Positions 36,719-45,545 of a stretch of 64,000 nucleotides of DNA are shown here, one piece after another. Origin of the DNA: Anabaena sp. UHCC 0187. Lineage in GTDB: Bacteria; Cyanobacteriota; Cyanobacteriia; Cyanobacteriales; Nostocaceae. The notes beneath the pieces are model-generated. The model made no database searches, was not told where the DNA came from, and was given only the letters and a program-made list of their open reading frames with translations. The translations under genes were made by a program, and so were the position numbers. Each line of letters opens with the position of its first letter. Position 1 is the stretch's first letter. The stretch lies in the NCBI RefSeq assembly GCF_009712035.1, contig NZ_VILB01000011.1, positions 67,146 through 131,145 on the forward strand, given 5' to 3'.

Positions 36719-38083
36719 ATGGTTAAAATAATTTCTCGTACTTATGTCGGTCAAGCCAATGTTTATGATATTGGCGTAGAAAATGACCATAATTTTGTGA
36801 TTAAAAATGGTTTTATCGCTGCCAATTGTTTTAATAAATCCCACTCGACAGCTTACGCTTACGTAACTTATCAAACAGCATATTTAAAAGCAAATTATCC
36901 ATTGGAATATATGGCGGCTTTGTTAACCGCTAACAGTGGAGATACTGACAAAGTGAAGAGGTATATTGAAAACTGCTCTACCGATAATATTAGTATTACT
37001 ATTGATGCTCCAGATGTGAATCGCTCTGGTTTAGATTTTACCCCGGTGGGTGAGAAGATTTTATTTGGATTTTCGGCGGTGCGGAATGTGGGAGAAAATG
37101 CGATCACTAGTATTTTAGAAGCGAGGGAAGAATCAGGGGAATTAGTGCCATTTAAATCTTTGGCTGATTTTTGCGATCGCGTTGATTTACGGGCTATGAA
37201 TCGGCGCACTTTAGAATCATTAATTAAATGCGGAGCTTTTGATAAAATTGAATCTAATCGCAATCAATTAATTCATGATTTAGAATTAGTGTATGAATGG
37301 GCGCAATCCCGTGCTAGAGATAAGGCTAGTGGACAGGGAAATATCTTTGATTTATTAGGAGGTGGATTTGCAGATAATAATAATCAACCCCAAAAGAACG
37401 CTTATGAATCTGCACCGAAAGCTCCTCCCGTTAATGATTTACCACCCCTAGAAAAATCACGGATGGAAAAAGAATTATTAGGATTTTATCTAAATCATCC
37501 CCTTAAATCTATCAGACAATCATCCTCAGTCCTTGCACCCATTAACCTGGCACAATTGGGAGAACAAAAAGATGATGCTATCCTTTGTGCCGTGGTCATG
37601 TTGAATAATGTCAAAAAGGTTGTCACAAAAAAAGGTGATTCTATGGCAATTTTACAAGTTGAAGATTTATCTGGATCTTCGGAAGCTGTGGTTTTTCCTA
37701 AAACCTATGAGCGCATTAGTTCCGTTTTAGAAGTTGATGCCAGATTAATTATTTGGGGTAAAATAGATCGCCGTGATGATCAAGTTCAATTTATCCTAGA
37801 AGATGCAGAACCTGTAGAAACAGTAAAAATGATTTTAGTGGAACTGAGTCCACAACAAGCAGGGACAATTGAAGAACAACATCGTCTAAATACAATTCTG
37901 AAAACACAAGCTGGGGATAAAGATAAATCAAGAATACCTGTAATTGGCGTTGTCCAAGCCGGAAATCACCGGGAAATTGTTCGCTTTGGCAGACAGTTTT
38001 GGGTACAAGATTCGGGAACAACAGTACAAGCATTACAAAACGGCAAATTCCGCGCTGATATCAAACAACTAACCAGCGGTTAA
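36719..38083 (+). CDS. dnaE: DNA polymerase III alpha subunit, C-terminal half with split intein Int-C
   Basis: The 454-residue precursor begins with a 36-residue intein fragment, MVKIISRTYVGQANVYDIGV and onward through DHNF to IAAN. Asn36 and the +1 residue Cys37 (CFNKSHSTAYAYVTYQTAYLKANYP) are the splice-junction residues. The rest is the C-terminal part of DnaE, with the helix-hairpin-helix region and an OB-fold (AILQVEDLSGSSEAVVF). In cyanobacteria the N-terminal half with Int-N is encoded elsewhere and the two proteins are joined by trans-splicing. The N-terminal gene is not in this window. The start is fixed by the intein. Confidence 0.97.
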   Translation: MVKIISRTYVGQANVYDIGVENDHNFVIKNGFIAANCFNKSHSTAYAYVTYQTAYLKANYPLEYMAALLTANSGDTDKVKRYIENCSTDNISITIDAPDVNRSGLDFTPVGEKILFGFSAVRNVGENAITSILEAREESGELVPFKSLADFCDRVDLRAMNRRTLESLIKCGAFDKIESNRNQLIHDLELVYEWAQSRARDKASGQGNIFDLLGGGFADNNNQPQKNAYESAPKAPPVNDLPPLEKSRMEKELLGFYLNHPLKSIRQSSSVLAPINLAQLGEQKDDAILCAVVMLNNVKKVVTKKGDSMAILQVEDLSGSSEAVVFPKTYERISSVLEVDARLIIWGKIDRRDDQVQFILEDAEPVETVKMILVELSPQQAGTIEEQHRLNTILKTQAGDKDKSRIPVIGVVQAGNHREIVRFGRQFWVQDSGTTVQALQNGKFRADIKQLTSG

Positions 38084-38177
38084 AGCTTTTTTCTTGCCTA
38101 CTGTTCACCTTCTTGGTAACAGAGTGGCGATTTTCTGATAGAATCAAAAATCCGACTCCTTTAACATAAATTAATGT

Positions 38178-39581
38178 ATGAGCAAGGGTACTCTGTTTGA
38201 CAAAGTTTGGGACTTACACACCGTTGGTACACTACCATCAGGACTAACACAACTATTTATTGGACTACATCTTATTCATGAAGTTACAAGTCCCCAAGCC
38301 TTTGCGATGCTGAAGGAGCGGGATTTAAAAGTATTATTTCCAGAACGGACAATAGCCACAGTTGATCATATCGTTCCCACAGAAAACCAAGCCCGTCCCT
38401 TTGTGGATAGCATGGCCGAAGAAATGATTCAGGCATTAGAAAAGAGTTGTCAAGAAAATGACATAACTTTTTATAATATTGGTTCAGGAAATCAAGGGAT
38501 AGTTCACGTCATTGCGCCTGAATTGGGACTGACGCAACCAGGAATGACCATAGCTTGTGGCGATAGCCATACATCAAGTCATGGCGCATTTGGAGCGATC
38601 GCCTTTGGTATCGGTACAAGTCAAGTGAGAGACGTTCTTGCCTCCCAAACCCTATCATTATCTAAACTCAAAGTCCGCAAAATCGAAGTTAACGGCATAT
38701 TAAAACCCGGAGTTTACGCCAAAGACGTAATATTGCATATTATCCGGACATTAGGCGTAAAAGGTGGCGTAGGCTACGCTTACGAATTTGCTGGCACGAC
38801 CTTTGAGCAGATGAACATGGAAGAACGGATGACCGTTTGTAACATGGCCATAGAAGGTGGGGCAAGATGCGGATACGTCAACCCCGATCAAATCACCTAC
38901 GATTATTTGCAAAATAGAGACTTTGCCCCCAAAGGTGCAGACTGGGACAAAGCCGTTGCTTGGTGGGAATCCCTCAGTAGTCATGCTGATGCCGAATATG
39001 ATGATGTCGTAGTATTTAATGCCGAAGACATTCCCCCCACAGTCACATGGGGAATTACACCCGGTCAAGGAATTGGCGTAAACGAAAAAGTCCCCACAGC
39101 CGCAGAACTTCTAGAAGAAGACCGCTTTATTGCCGAAGAAGCATATCGGTACATGGACTTATATCCCGGTCAACCCATCCAAGGCACAAAAATAGATGTC
39201 TGCTTCATCGGTAGCTGTACCAACGGACGCATAAGCGACTTACGAGAAGCCGCCAAAATTGCCCAAGGTCGCCAAGTTGCCAAGGGTGTAAAAGCCTTCG
39301 TAGTTCCCGGTTCAGAACGAGTCAAAAAAGAAGCCGAAGCCGAAGGACTAGATAAAATCTTCCAAGCCGCCGGCTTTGAATGGAGAGAACCAGGATGTTC
39401 CATGTGTTTAGCCATGAACCCCGACAAACTCCAGGGGAGACAAATCAGCGCCTCCTCCTCCAATCGCAACTTTAAAGGTAGACAAGGATCATCATCCGGT
39501 CGTACCTTACTCATGAGTCCCGCCATGGTAGCCACAGCAGCCATCAAAGGCGAAATCGCCGACGTGCGCGAGTTGTTATAA
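38178..39581 (+). CDS. leuC: 3-isopropylmalate dehydratase large subunit
   Basis: The 467-residue iron-sulfur enzyme isomerises 2- and 3-isopropylmalate in leucine synthesis, together with Leu[41 protein letters not shown], and the cluster cysteines in [18 protein letters not shown] and [15 protein letters not shown] are all present. The length is normal. leuD follows after 122 bases on the same strand. The gap holds dispersed repeat sequence, so co-transcription is likely but not certain. Confidence 0.97.
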   Translation: MSKGTLFDKVWDLHTVGTLPSGLTQLFIGLHLIHEVTSPQAFAMLKERDLKVLFPERTIATVDHIVPTENQARPFVDSMAEEMIQALEKSCQENDITFYNIGSGNQGIVHVIAPELGLTQPGMTIACGDSHTSSHGAFGAIAFGIGTSQVRDVLASQTLSLSKLKVRKIEVNGILKPGVYAKDVILHIIRTLGVKGGVGYAYEFAGTTFEQMNMEERMTVCNMAIEGGARCGYVNPDQITYDYLQNRDFAPKGADWDKAVAWWESLSSHADAEYDDVVVFNAEDIPPTVTWGITPGQGIGVNEKVPTAAELLEEDRFIAEEAYRYMDLYPGQPIQGTKIDVCFIGSCTNGRISDLREAAKIAQGRQVAKGVKAFVVPGSERVKKEAEAEGLDKIFQAAGFEWREPGCSMCLAMNPDKLQGRQISASSSNRNFKGRQGSSSGRTLLMSPAMVATAAIKGEIADVRELL

Positions 39582-39584
39582 AAA

Positions 39585-39700
39585 TCATGTGGGGTGGGCA
39601 TCCTGCTCGCCCAAACTAGGACAGGCTAGAAGCCCGTCCCACAAGAAAAAACTCTCTTAAACTCTTCCCTTCGTGTTCTTCGTGCCTTCGTGGTTTATTA
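39585..39700. repeat. Dispersed repeat sequence in the leuC-leuD gap
   Basis: The gap contains GGGCATCCTGCTCGCCC (hairpin GGGC/GCCC), then GACAGGCTAGAAGCCCGTCC (hairpin arms around AGGCTAGAAGCC), and then TTCGTG-type short repeats. These are intergenic repeat types common in cyanobacteria. No gene is visible. Confidence 0.6.
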
Positions 39701-39703
39701 ATT

Positions 39704-40312
39704 ATGGTCAGTGAAGTAAAACAAGTATCCGGTAACGCCGTTCCCCTCATTGGTAACGACATAGACACCGACAGAATTATACCCGCCCGCTACTTAAAAG
39801 CTATCACCTTTGACGACTTAGGAGCAGGCGTTTTTGTTGACGACAGAAAAGCCTTAAACGGTGAACACCCATTTGATCAAATCCATTACCAAGGGGCGAA
39901 AATCCTCATCGCTAACCGCAACTTTGGCTGTGGTTCATCACGGGAACACGCGCCCCAAGCCCTAGCAAAATGGGGAATTAAAGCCCTCATTGGTGAAAGC
40001 TTCGCAGAAATCTTCTTTGGTAACTGCGTGGCAATGGGGATACCATGCGTAACTGCTGAATCAGAAGTAGTTAAACAGTTGCAAGAATTAGTCATCGCTA
40101 ATCCTCAAGAAGTTATTACCATAACTTTGGAAAAATTGCAAGTGCAAATTGGTGATTTTACTGCCTCGGTTGTTATGAGTGAAGGAACAAGAAGCGCTTT
40201 TATTGCAGGAACTTGGGACGCTTGCGGACAGTTGGTAGCGAATGCAGCACAGGTAAAAGCTACAGCAGCGAAGTTACCTTATATTGGTTGGGGTAATTTA
40301 GCCACAAGTTAG
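39704..40312 (+). CDS. leuD: 3-isopropylmalate dehydratase small subunit
   Basis: The 202-residue swivel-domain subunit partners Leu[36 protein letters not shown] and [19 protein letters not shown] are the family signatures and include substrate-binding residues. The length is typical. It lies directly downstream of leuC. Confidence 0.96.
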   Translation: MVSEVKQVSGNAVPLIGNDIDTDRIIPARYLKAITFDDLGAGVFVDDRKALNGEHPFDQIHYQGAKILIANRNFGCGSSREHAPQALAKWGIKALIGESFAEIFFGNCVAMGIPCVTAESEVVKQLQELVIANPQEVITITLEKLQVQIGDFTASVVMSEGTRSAFIAGTWDACGQLVANAAQVKATAAKLPYIGWGNLATS

Positions 40313-40341
40313 TTTTTGTATATCTGTGGTTTGATTTTATC

Positions 40342-40378
40342 GAACCGCAGAGGCGCAGAGGACGCAGAGGAAGGAGGT
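40342..40378. repeat. CGCAGAG-type intergenic repeat
   Basis: ACCGCAGAGGCGCAGAGGAC followed by GCAGAGGAAGG belongs to the dispersed CGCAGAG family. It lies between leuD and the EVE gene. Confidence 0.8.
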
Positions 40379-40416
40379 TAAGAAGGAATTTTTACTCATA
40401 TCGAATTAATTATTAG

Positions 40417-40893
40417 ATGAATACAATTAATTATTGGTTAATGAAGTCAGAACCGGCAGTTTATAGTATTACTGATTTACAACAGCAAGGTGAAACTATT
40501 TGGGACGGTGTGCGTAATTATCAAGCGCGGAATTTTCTGAGGGAAATGCAAATAGGAGATTTAGCTTTTTTCTATCATTCTAATGCTGAACCTCCGGGGA
40601 TTTTTGGTTTAATGCGGATAGTAGAAACAAGTATTTCCGACCCGACACAATTTGATATAAATAGTAAATATTATGATGCTAAATCAACTCCTGAATCTCC
40701 TCGTTGGCAAACTGTGAAAGTTGAATTTGTGGAAGTATTTACTAATCCTCTTGCACTTTTAACACTCAAAGCAAAGTTTAGTGGTGATGAGTTATTAGTA
40801 GTCAAAAAAGGTAATCGTTTATCAGTAACTCCTGTCATAGAATCGGTCGGAAGGAGGATTTTAGAAATGGGAAGGGATATTCACCGATTATAA
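40417..40893 (+). CDS. EVE domain protein
   Basis: The 158-residue protein is a single EVE domain, a PUA-like fold that binds modified bases in DNA or RNA. The signatures are YWLMKSEPAVYSI, WDGVRNYQARNFLREMQIGDLAFFYHS, and WQTVKVEFVEVF. It resembles the thymocyte nuclear protein 1 type. No restriction or modification gene is adjacent, so the target base is unknown. Ribosome-site-like AGGAGG is 50 bases upstream and unlikely to serve the start. Confidence 0.92.
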   Translation: MNTINYWLMKSEPAVYSITDLQQQGETIWDGVRNYQARNFLREMQIGDLAFFYHSNAEPPGIFGLMRIVETSISDPTQFDINSKYYDAKSTPESPRWQTVKVEFVEVFTNPLALLTLKAKFSGDELLVVKKGNRLSVTPVIESVGRRILEMGRDIHRL

Positions 40894-40897
40894 TTGA

Positions 40898-40922
40898 GTA
40901 GGGGCGGGGTTTCCCCGTCCTC
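40898..40922. repeat. GGGGCGGGG palindromic repeat
   Basis: GTAGGGGCGGGGTTTCCCCG and the following bases form a hairpin (GGGG/CCCC) related to the repeat at 30125-30185. It follows the EVE gene and could end its transcript. Confidence 0.7.
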
Positions 40923-40966
40923 TAAAAATATTAGACATCTCTATCAAATTGTAGGGAGTGCAGTTT

Positions 40967-42229
40967 ATGACTGAACGAGGTGATAATAATTCCTGGAAAA
41001 ACAGGGTGACAGGGGTTTTTAATCAAGCGACAGATAAATTAACCCAACTTTTACCAGTAGAACAAGTTACACAAACTGTAGGACAATGGTTTAGTGTCAG
41101 TGATACTCAAGTTGCGGAAATTCTGGAAACCATTCGCTCTGAGTTACCAACTACGGAAGCTTTATTATTAGGAAAACCCCAAGCGGGTAAAAGTTCGATT
41201 GTCAGGGGTTTAACTGGGGTTTCTGCGGAAATTATCGGTCAGGGTTTTCGTCCCCATACCCAACATACCGAACGTTACGCATATCCTGACAATGATTTAC
41301 CATTGCTAATTTTTACAGATACAGTTGGTTTGGGAGATGTCAACCAAGCAACTGAAGTCATTATTCAAGAATTAATCGGCGATTTACAACAGGAAACAAA
41401 TAAAGCTAGAGTGCTGATTATCACTGTTAAAATCAATGATTTTGCCACTGATACTCTGCGGCAAATTGCTCAAAAACTACGTCAGCAATATCCCAATATT
41501 CCCTGTTTATTGGTAGTAACTTGCTTGCATGAAGTTTACCCACCAGAAATAAGTAATCATCCTCATTATCCTCCAGATTTTGGAGAATTAAATCGGGCAT
41601 TTATCGCTATCAAAGAAAATTTTGTCGGTTTATATAATAGTGCCGTTTTAATTGATTTCACTTTAGAAGAAGATGATTATAATCCGGTATTTTACGGTTT
41701 AGAAGCACTGCGAGATAATTTAGCCGAACTTCTCCCAGAAGCCGAATCAAAGGCAATTTATCAACTATTAGATCAACAAGCTGGAGAAAAATTAGGTAAT
41801 ATTTATCGAGACGCTGGCAGACGTTACATTTTGCCCTTTTCGATTATGGCTGCTACTTTAGCCGCAGTTCCTTTACCTTTTGCTACCATGCCCGTTTTAA
41901 CCGCCTTGCAAGTATCAATGGTGGGATTGTTGGGTAAATTATATGGACAGACAGTAACACCATCTCAAGCCGGGGGTATTGTCAGCGCCATAGCTGGTGG
42001 TTTTGTTGCCCAAGCGGTAGCACGGGAATTAATTAAATTTATCCCTGGTTTTGGTAGCGTCATTGCGGCCTCTTGGGCAGGGGCTTATACCTGGGCATTA
42101 GGTGAAGCTGCTTGCGTGTATTTCGGTGATTTAATGGGTGGGAAAAAACCTGATCCTCAAAAAATTCAAGCAGTCATGCAAGAGGCTTTTACAGGGGCAA
42201 AAGAACGATTTAAAGACATTAAAAATTAA
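40967..42229 (+). CDS. Era/YcjF-like GTPase with C-terminal membrane (DUF697) domain
   Basis: The 420-residue protein has a GTPase domain with G1 GKPQAGKSS (69-77), a threonine-rich switch (HTQHTERYA) and G3 DTVGLGD. The G4 motif is weak (VVTCLHE). The C-terminal third is a DUF697-like region with hydrophobic, glycine- and alanine-rich segments (YILPFSIMAATLAAVPLPFATM, GGIVSAIAGGFVAQAVA, GFGSVIAASWAGAYTWALG). It is probably attached to a membrane. Function is unknown. ATG at 40967 has GGGAG 9 bases upstream; a GTG three codons earlier is less likely. Confidence 0.85.
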   Translation: MTERGDNNSWKNRVTGVFNQATDKLTQLLPVEQVTQTVGQWFSVSDTQVAEILETIRSELPTTEALLLGKPQAGKSSIVRGLTGVSAEIIGQGFRPHTQHTERYAYPDNDLPLLIFTDTVGLGDVNQATEVIIQELIGDLQQETNKARVLIITVKINDFATDTLRQIAQKLRQQYPNIPCLLVVTCLHEVYPPEISNHPHYPPDFGELNRAFIAIKENFVGLYNSAVLIDFTLEEDDYNPVFYGLEALRDNLAELLPEAESKAIYQLLDQQAGEKLGNIYRDAGRRYILPFSIMAATLAAVPLPFATMPVLTALQVSMVGLLGKLYGQTVTPSQAGGIVSAIAGGFVAQAVARELIKFIPGFGSVIAASWAGAYTWALGEAACVYFGDLMGGKKPDPQKIQAVMQEAFTGAKERFKDIKN

Positions 42230-42245
42230 ACAAAACCTCTAAATT

Positions 42246-42274
42246 CTCTCCGTGCCTCTGCGCCTCTGCGTGAG
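42246..42274. repeat. CGCAGAG-type repeat, reverse orientation
   Basis: CTCTCCGTGCCTCTGCGCCT and following CTGCGTGAG is the reverse complement of the dispersed CGCAGAG repeat. Confidence 0.78.
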
Positions 42275-42335
42275 ATAAAAAGTGATTCATTTACCCAAAA
42301 AGCGTTAATCTAGATGGTAAAGTTCAAAGATAATT

Positions 42336-42899
42336 ATGACACTGGAAGAAATAGCTGGTACGTTAACAGAGTTATTTAGTGCTGAAGTTGTAAAATCTAT
42401 TGCCCCTGGTTCTTGGCAAGTAGAAACTCCTGATTTTCGCTTATTGGTACTACTTTCAGAAGATAATACTTGGTTGCGGGTATTACTGCCAATTATGCCT
42501 TTACAAGAAGCCGCAGCATTTCTGACCCAGTTTCTAGAGGCTAATTTTGATGATACTCAAGAAACACGATATGCTGTATATGATGGGGTGGTGTGGGGAG
42601 TATTCCAGCATAATAGTGGCACTTTGACTAATGCAGATTTTGCTAATGCGATCGCTCGTCTAATTTCATTATATGAAGCTGGTGTTAATGATGTTTTCAA
42701 TAATTTGGTAGAAACTCGTATCCGCGAAATTGTTAAAGCAGCAAAACAACAGGGGCAATCTCTCGCAGCCACTATGCAAAATTTAGACCGTTTTTATGCA
42801 GAAGGATTATTAGGAGACATTGACCAAAATCCCCAGGGAAGAGAACAAGTTTTAGCGGCTTGGCGACAACGCTTAGAGCGTCTTTGGGTGGAAATCTAA
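42336..42899 (+). CDS. Conserved hypothetical protein (YbjN/chaperone-like fold suspected)
   Basis: The 187-residue acidic protein has an N-terminal alpha/beta part (TLEEIAGTLTELFSAEVVKSIAPGSW, FRLLVLLSEDNTWLRVLLPIMPL) that resembles the YbjN or type III secretion chaperone fold, but I am not sure. The second half is helical (NDVFNNLVETRIREIVKAAKQQGQSLAATMQNLDRFYAEGLL). There are no membrane segments. It follows the GTPase gene by about 100 bases on the same strand and may be linked with it. Confidence 0.65.
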   Translation: MTLEEIAGTLTELFSAEVVKSIAPGSWQVETPDFRLLVLLSEDNTWLRVLLPIMPLQEAAAFLTQFLEANFDDTQETRYAVYDGVVWGVFQHNSGTLTNADFANAIARLISLYEAGVNDVFNNLVETRIREIVKAAKQQGQSLAATMQNLDRFYAEGLLGDIDQNPQGREQVLAAWRQRLERLWVEI

Positions 42900-42911
42900 T
42901 TGTGGTAATAG

Positions 42912-42946
42912 GGAAATAGAAGTCCTGCATGGGATCTTCTATTTCC
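42912..42946 (+). terminator. Hairpin after the preceding gene
   Basis: GGAAATAGAAG at 42912-42922 pairs perfectly with CTTCTATTTCC at 42936-42946, 13 bases beyond the stop. The T-run is poor. Confidence 0.6.
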
Positions 42947-43005
42947 TGGTAGAAGCAGTGAGATGAACCGATGACTTTCCCGCTTTTTAGAGGGCATATA
43001 CCTGT

Positions 43006-43170
43006 TCATTGATGGAACATGGTTGAAAAATAACTCTGGGTCTGCGAAAGTGGACGAGAATCAAAATTGAGCGTTATCCCAATATATCGGCCGCAATCAT
43101 TGACAATTAAAGTGTCAAAGGTGTAGCCATGGTCAGGCAATTCGGATAAAATTTGACTCGTAAAACCCTT
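43006..43170 (-). other. Possible coding remnant in the gap before 43198
   Basis: The minus strand carries an open frame that reads like protein (GYTFDTLIVNDCGRYIGI, then FDSRPLSQTQSYF) and ends in TGA at 43006. It has no credible start: the frame continues into the divergent gene's 5' end. It may be a gene fragment or chance. The rest of the 298-base gap holds one hairpin. Confidence 0.25.
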
Positions 43171-43197
43171 TCTAACATCCTCTAAGGAATCCAGAGA

Positions 43198-43680
43198 ATG
43201 ACAGTCGCACAAATTCAAACTCAAATCAAAAACCAAGTAGCTAAAATCGAAGAGCAGCAACAAGCATTATTAGATTCTCAAAAAGAATTATCTTTGCTTT
43301 TGGAGAAGAAAAAAATCATGCAACAAATAGCACATGAAAAGATTAAGGAAGCAGTGCAGCTATTAAGAGAAGTACAAGCTGATTTAGAGTATACAACTGA
43401 AGAGATTCTCGACATCACTAAATCAGAAATGATTAGCCCGGAAACAGAAGATGATTTTGAACTAGCACAATATAACGAGAATAGTTTGATTTTAGGGTCT
43501 ATAGAAATTGATCTAGAAAAATCTGGATTTAGTATTGCAGAAGGTCAAAAAGAATTGGTCAATGCCATAACGGAGAAACTAGATGATTTTGAATTTGCCT
43601 TATCCCGTTTACCTGTAGAAGAAAGAGATTGTGCGAGAGTAAAGCTACAAGCTGTAATAGGTAATTTTGTCAATCAGTAA
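43198..43680 (+). CDS. Hypothetical coiled-coil protein
   Basis: I do not recognise this 160-residue protein. The first 75 residues are a predicted coiled coil (QTQIKNQVAKIEEQQQALLDSQKELSLLLEKKK and VQLLREVQADLEYTTEEIL). The rest is acidic and contains DFEFALSRLPVEERDCARVKL. It is cytoplasmic by lack of signals. AAGGAA lies about 8 bases upstream. Neighbours do not suggest a role. Confidence 0.6.
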   Translation: MTVAQIQTQIKNQVAKIEEQQQALLDSQKELSLLLEKKKIMQQIAHEKIKEAVQLLREVQADLEYTTEEILDITKSEMISPETEDDFELAQYNENSLILGSIEIDLEKSGFSIAEGQKELVNAITEKLDDFEFALSRLPVEERDCARVKLQAVIGNFVNQ

Positions 43681-43754
43681 TAAAAGATATGATCAATTCC
43701 TAAAACTGCTTTACTTTCCCAATAAATTTATCACCACCAGCACAACATTAATTT

Positions 43755-44147
43755 ATGGATATTATTGAGACTCTTAAAGCCGATTATGCTAGATTTCCGC
43801 TAAATCAAACTTACAGCATTTATGCCCATGATGTTTATTTTCAAGATGCTGTTTTTAAGTTTCGGGGCATTGAACTTTATAAATGGATGATTAAATTCAT
43901 TCAAACTTTTTTCTTGAATCTCAAACTAGATTTACATAACATCCAACGTCAGGAAGAAAATATTAAAACTGAATGGACTATGAGTTGGAATTCTCCTTTA
44001 CCTTGGAAACCACATATTTCTGTTTCTGGTTGGAGTGAATTACGGCTGAATGCTGACGGTTTAATTGTTTCCCATATTGATTATTGGCACTGTTCCCGTT
44101 TAGATGTAATTAAGCAGCATTTCATTTCTGTGAAAAACCAATCATAA
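43755..44147 (+). CDS. DUF2358 family protein
   Basis: The 130-residue protein matches DUF2358, an NTF2-like family of plants and cyanobacteria: TLKADYARFPLNQTYSIYAHDVYFQDAVFKFRG, followed by WTMSWNSPLPWKP and a closing LNADGLIVSHIDYWHCSRLDV. Members have an SnoaL/NTF2-like cone shape but no known activity. It lies 43 bases upstream of the ArsA-like gene on the same strand and may share its transcript. Confidence 0.82.
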   Translation: MDIIETLKADYARFPLNQTYSIYAHDVYFQDAVFKFRGIELYKWMIKFIQTFFLNLKLDLHNIQRQEENIKTEWTMSWNSPLPWKPHISVSGWSELRLNADGLIVSHIDYWHCSRLDVIKQHFISVKNQS

Positions 44148-44190
44148 TGTAAATAAATGTAAACAAAATTCAGGCAGTAAGGAATAATTA

Positions 44191-45381
44191 ATGCGAGTAA
44201 TTTTAATGACAGGGAAAGGTGGCGTGGGTAAAACCTCCGTTGCCGCAGCCACTGGACTCCGTTGTGCAGAACTCGGCTATCGGACATTGGTTTTAAGTAC
44301 GGACCCCGCCCACTCCCTGGCAGATAGCTTTGACGTTGAATTAGGCCATGATGCCCGTCTTGTTCGTCCTAATTTATGGGGTGCAGAATTGGATGCACTG
44401 CAAGAATTAGAAGGTAATTGGGGGGCTGTGAAACGCTATATTACCCAAGTTTTACAAGCCAGAGGTTTGGACGGCATCCAAGCAGAAGAGTTAGCAATTT
44501 TACCAGGCATGGATGAAATTTTCGGCTTGGTAAGAATGAAACGTCATTATGATGAAGGGGAATATGATGTTTTAATTATTGACTCTGCCCCCACGGGTAC
44601 AGCATTACGGCTGTTAAGTTTGCCTGAAGTTGGCGGTTGGTATATGCGTCGTTTTTACAAACCGTTGCAAAATATTTCCGTTGCCCTTAGACCACTGGTA
44701 GAACCTTTTTTCAAACCCATTGCTGGTTTTTCTTTACCAAATAAAGAGGTAATGGACGCACCCTATGAGTTTTATGAACAAATTGAAGCTTTGGAAAAAG
44801 TCTTAACTGATAATACCCAAACCTCAGTGCGTTTAGTTACCAACCCCGAAAAAATGGTAATTAAAGAATCTCTTCGCGCTCATGCCTATTTGAGTTTGTA
44901 TAATGTAGCCACAGATTTAGTTATTGCTAACCGGATTATTCCCCAAGAAGTTACAGATCCATTTTTCAAACAGTGGAAAGAAAATCAAGAACAATATCGT
45001 CAAGAAATTCATGATAATTTCTTACCTTTGCCAGTCAAAGAAGTACCTCTATACTCTGAAGAATTGTGTGGTTTAGCAGCTTTAGAAAGGTTGAAAGAAA
45101 CTCTGTACAAAGATGAAGATCCAACTCAAGTTTATTATAAAGAAACCACTCTCAGAGTTGTCCAAGACAATAACCAATACAGCTTGGAACTTTATTTACC
45201 GAATATTCCCAAAAGCCAAGTTCAACTCAGCAAAACTGGAGATGAATTAAACATCACTATTGGCAATCATCGCCGTAATTTAGTATTACCCCAAGCCTTA
45301 GCAGCACTGGAACCAGCAGGGGCAAAAATGGAAGATGATTATCTAAAAATTCGCTTTGCTGAAAAAGTGAATTCTATCTAA
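44191..45381 (+). CDS. ArsA/Get3-like ATPase with C-terminal HSP20-like domain
   Basis: The 396-residue P-loop ATPase starts with the deviant Walker [10 protein letters not shown] (8-16), followed by [13 protein letters not shown] (switch I) and [16 protein letters not shown]. These are ArsA/TRC40 motifs. The last 85 residues ([18 protein letters not shown] to LKIRFAEKV) form an HSP20-like beta-sandwich. This variant is common in cyanobacteria and chloroplasts and may handle tail-anchored proteins or act as a chaperone. The arsenite cysteines of ArsA are not evident and no ars genes are nearby, so arsenic export is unlikely. Confidence 0.9.
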   Translation: MRVILMTGKGGVGKTSVAAATGLRCAELGYRTLVLSTDPAHSLADSFDVELGHDARLVRPNLWGAELDALQELEGNWGAVKRYITQVLQARGLDGIQAEELAILPGMDEIFGLVRMKRHYDEGEYDVLIIDSAPTGTALRLLSLPEVGGWYMRRFYKPLQNISVALRPLVEPFFKPIAGFSLPNKEVMDAPYEFYEQIEALEKVLTDNTQTSVRLVTNPEKMVIKESLRAHAYLSLYNVATDLVIANRIIPQEVTDPFFKQWKENQEQYRQEIHDNFLPLPVKEVPLYSEELCGLAALERLKETLYKDEDPTQVYYKETTLRVVQDNNQYSLELYLPNIPKSQVQLSKTGDELNITIGNHRRNLVLPQALAALEPAGAKMEDDYLKIRFAEKVNSI

Positions 45382-45387
45382 ATTATG

Positions 45388-45420
45388 AGATACCTGACTT
45401 ATTTAAGAAGTCAGGTATCT
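45388..45420 (+). terminator. Hairpin terminator with GACTT-AAGTC core
   Basis: AGATACCTGACTT at 45388-45400 pairs perfectly over 13 bases with AAGTCAGGTATCT at 45408-45420, seven bases after the ArsA-like stop. It is related to the hairpins at 25771 and 48341. Confidence 0.8.
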
Positions 45421-45545
45421 GCTTGTAAAGTTTATTATGTCGATACTATAACGGTATTTGTACGGAAGACAAGTAAAGCTGGAAAGTCTGAAAATATAAT
45501 TATTAGACTGTATAATTTTTAGTAGAAACCTATTATTTTTATTTT

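Noticed and set aside
44191-45381. Arsenite-transporting ATPase of an ars operon
   Set aside because: Only one ATPase half is present, arsenite cysteines are not evident, an HSP20-like tail is present, and no arsB, arsC or arsR gene is nearby.
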